This document shows, piece by piece, positions 62,539 through 64,000 of a stretch of 64,000 nt of DNA. The translations under genes were made by a program, and so were the position numbers. The stretch comes from Gilliamella sp. wkB112. Its GTDB lineage: Bacteria; Pseudomonadota; Gammaproteobacteria; Enterobacterales; Orbaceae. How positions within the stretch are numbered: the first letter of the stretch is position 1; every line of letters starts with the position of its first letter. The DNA lies in NCBI RefSeq assembly GCF_001690685.1, contig NZ_LZGL01000017.1, positions 310,001 through 374,000 of the forward strand. The letters run 5' to 3'. The notes beneath the pieces were generated by a model, which ran no database searches, had not been told where the DNA came from, and was given only the letters and a program-made list of their open reading frames with translations.

Positions 62539-63390
62539 TTACTTAGTTTCAAGTAACTTTATTTCGTATAGTGCCTGTTGATGTTCAACAAAGTTATAAA
62601 TATTATTGGATAAAGCATATTTAAATAACATTTTGGCACGCTCGTTGTCACCTTTATTTAGATAATATTTACCTAAATAAAAGTAGGCTTCACAAAGACG
62701 TTCGGCTAATTGCCGATTGTTTTCTACACCTTTTTGAAGGTTTTGCATTAATTTAGATTCATTAATTTTACCTAAATAAAATGCAATGATATCGCTACTA
62801 TAAATCGTTTTATCAGTCATAAGATCATAACGTTTTTGTAGCATGTTTCCAGCATCTTTATTATCAATTTCTTTTTCAATCAAATAAAGCCATAAAATTC
62901 TGATTGGTTCATTTACATCAAATTGATAAAACTGTAGAGCATCACTTTGTGCTGCTTGATAATGTCCTGTGCGGTATGAAGTAATTGCTCGATTCAAATA
63001 AGCATAAGCATATGTATGATCTAGTTCTAAAGTCGTATTAAACGACATTAATGCATTATCAAAATCACCGTCTCTTAATGCATAAGTTCCCAAAAAATTG
63101 TAAACATCAGGAATTTCTGGATTAAAACTAAGTAATTGAGAAAAATCACTTTGCGCAAAAGCTTTAAACCCTAAAGAGTCATACACTGTACCACGTTCAA
63201 AAATTAGTTGCATTCGTGTCACTGTGTCAATATCTCTGCGTGACAACTGCTGACTTAGCTGAGCAATTTTCAATTCATCATCATAAGAAACTTGTTCAGG
63301 CACTGCGAGTAAAGGTTGAGAGTTAGAACAACCCGATAAAAGAATAACAGCTAATAAACTGCATACAATCCTCAGGTTGAATAATCTCAT
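62539..63390 (-). CDS. nlpI: Lipoprotein NlpI
   Basis: 283 residues (E. coli 294). Lipobox LLSGC near residue 21. Tetratricopeptide repeats fill the rest (QSDFSQLLSFNPEIPDVYNFLG, then ALMSFNTTLELDHTYAYAYL). Outer-membrane adapter linking peptidoglycan hydrolases and the Prc protease, regulating their turnover. Good GGAG ribosome site. Located between pnp and deaD, exactly the E. coli order. Confidence 0.95.
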   Translation of the reverse strand: MRLFNLRIVCSLLAVILLSGCSNSQPLLAVPEQVSYDDELKIAQLSQQLSRRDIDTVTRMQLIFERGTVYDSLGFKAFAQSDFSQLLSFNPEIPDVYNFLGTYALRDGDFDNALMSFNTTLELDHTYAYAYLNRAITSYRTGHYQAAQSDALQFYQFDVNEPIRILWLYLIEKEIDNKDAGNMLQKRYDLMTDKTIYSSDIIAFYLGKINESKLMQNLQKGVENNRQLAERLCEAYFYLGKYYLNKGDNERAKMLFKYALSNNIYNFVEHQQALYEIKLLETK

Positions 63391-63414
63391 TTCGAACTCC
63401 CAGTGAATAACATT

Positions 63415-64000
63415 TTATTCAGTTATAGGTAGAACATCAGTTGTTGGTTCAATAGCATCTTTCATACTTAAACGAATTCGACCTTGGCGATCGATTTCTA
63501 ATACTTTAACGTTCACTTCTTGTCCAACTTTTAGATAATCAGCAACTTTTTCAACTCGATGATCAGCTATTTGAGAAACATGAACCAGCCCTTCTTTTCC
63601 ACCAATAATTGCAACAAAAGCGCCAAAATCAACAATTCTTGTCACTTTACCTAAATAAATTTTACCAATTTCTACATCTGCGACTAGATTATTAATACGA
63701 CTCATGGCATCTTTTGCCTTATTACCATCAGAAGCAGCAATTTTTACGGTACCATCATCAGTAATTTCAATCGTGGTTCCTGTTTCTTCAGTTAATGCTC
63801 GAATAGTTGCCCCACCTTTACCTATAATATCACGGATCTTATCTGGATTAACATTCATAGTATAAATGCGTGGTGCAAACTCTGAAATTTCTTTACGTGG
63901 TTTATTTATTGCTTGTTCCATGACACCTAAAATATGCAATCGTGCACCTTTAGCTTGATTCAATGCTACTTGCATAATTTCTTTAGTGATACCTTCAATT
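63415..64000 (-). CDS. pnp: Polyribonucleotide nucleotidyltransferase (PNPase), C-terminal part
   Basis: Partial: the minus-strand frame stays open to the right edge, with the catalytic RNase PH domains outside. The visible about 195 residues cover the end of the second core domain, the KH domain ([22 protein letters not shown] near the start of the segment) and the S1 domain ([18 protein letters not shown].., [12 protein letters not shown]). It degrades RNA 3' to 5' by phosphorolysis. It ends ITE without the long Gly/Ala-rich tail of some homologues. nlpI follows after 24 bases. Confidence 0.95.
   Translation of the reverse strand, partial: IEGITKEIMQVALNQAKGARLHILGVMEQAINKPRKEISEFAPRIYTMNVNPDKIRDIIGKGGATIRALTEETGTTIEITDDGTVKIAASDGNKAKDAMSRINNLVADVEIGKIYLGKVTRIVDFGAFVAIIGGKEGLVHVSQIADHRVEKVADYLKVGQEVNVKVLEIDRQGRIRLSMKDAIEPTTDVLPITE

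Overview
The window is AT-rich gammaproteobacterial chromosome, densely packed with housekeeping genes. Nearly every recognisable protein resembles its enterobacterial counterpart in length and sequence, and many short gene orders match Escherichia coli: qmcA-ybbJ, ppdA-ppdB-ygdB-ppdC, opgG-opgH, xseB-ispA-dxs, zapA-6S RNA-fau, rnr-rlmB, purH-purD, lepA-lepB-rnc-era, rpoE-rseA-rseB, ygiM-cca and pnp-nlpI-deaD. The blocks are shuffled relative to E. coli, base composition is much lower in GC, and several genes are shortened. This fits a host-associated relative of the Enterobacterales such as Orbaceae (Gilliamella, Frischella and relatives of insect guts). That assignment is inference from gene content, not proven. 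No phage, insertion sequence, CRISPR array, rRNA or plasmid gene was seen.

Layout. 1-7012: end of a qmcA-like SPFH gene and ybbJ; then on the minus strand a periplasmic GH3 beta-glucosidase (bglX), yajQ and dapD; then a four-gene minor pseudopilin operon. 7032-17472: esterase ybfF, RNase II, yecH, an unknown lipoprotein, the glucan genes opgG and opgH, epmA and rmuC. 17606-21705: xseB, ispA, dxs, zapA, 6S RNA and fau. 21830-25516: a LysR regulator divergent from a HAAAP-type amino-acid permease and a MetC-like lyase, probably a sulfur-amino-acid uptake and breakdown unit. 26003-34530: catalase, an unknown gene, rlmB, rnr, purD and purH. 34882-44297: era, rnc, lepB, lepA, rseB, rseA, rpoE (with a clear sigma-E promoter) and cyaA, all on the minus strand. 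44408-48800: nudL, ydgH, a five-tRNA operon, cca and ygiM. 49034-55905: alpha-galactosidase, a GalR/GalS-type repressor and beta-galactosidase, with matching operators. 56018-64000: recB, sixA, yfcZ, deaD, nlpI and the end of pnp.

Themes. Carbohydrate use stands out: periplasmic beta-glucosidase, cytoplasmic alpha- and beta-galactosidases, a GalR-like repressor with three predicted 16-bp operators, and CRP-like sites beside adenylate cyclase elsewhere in the window. RNA metabolism is also heavily represented (RNase II, RNase R, RNase III, PNPase, DeaD, RlmB, Cca, YajQ). The envelope stress regulon core and the periplasmic glucan genes are both present.

I found no convincing wholly new multi-gene defence or mobile system. 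The points most worth a second look are the galactoside regulon without a transporter, the LysR/permease/lyase locus with a duplicated 30-bp dyad, the cca gene lacking its HD motif, recB separated from recC and recD, a G9 tract inside fau, and two unrecognised genes (10459-11124 and 27535-28158).
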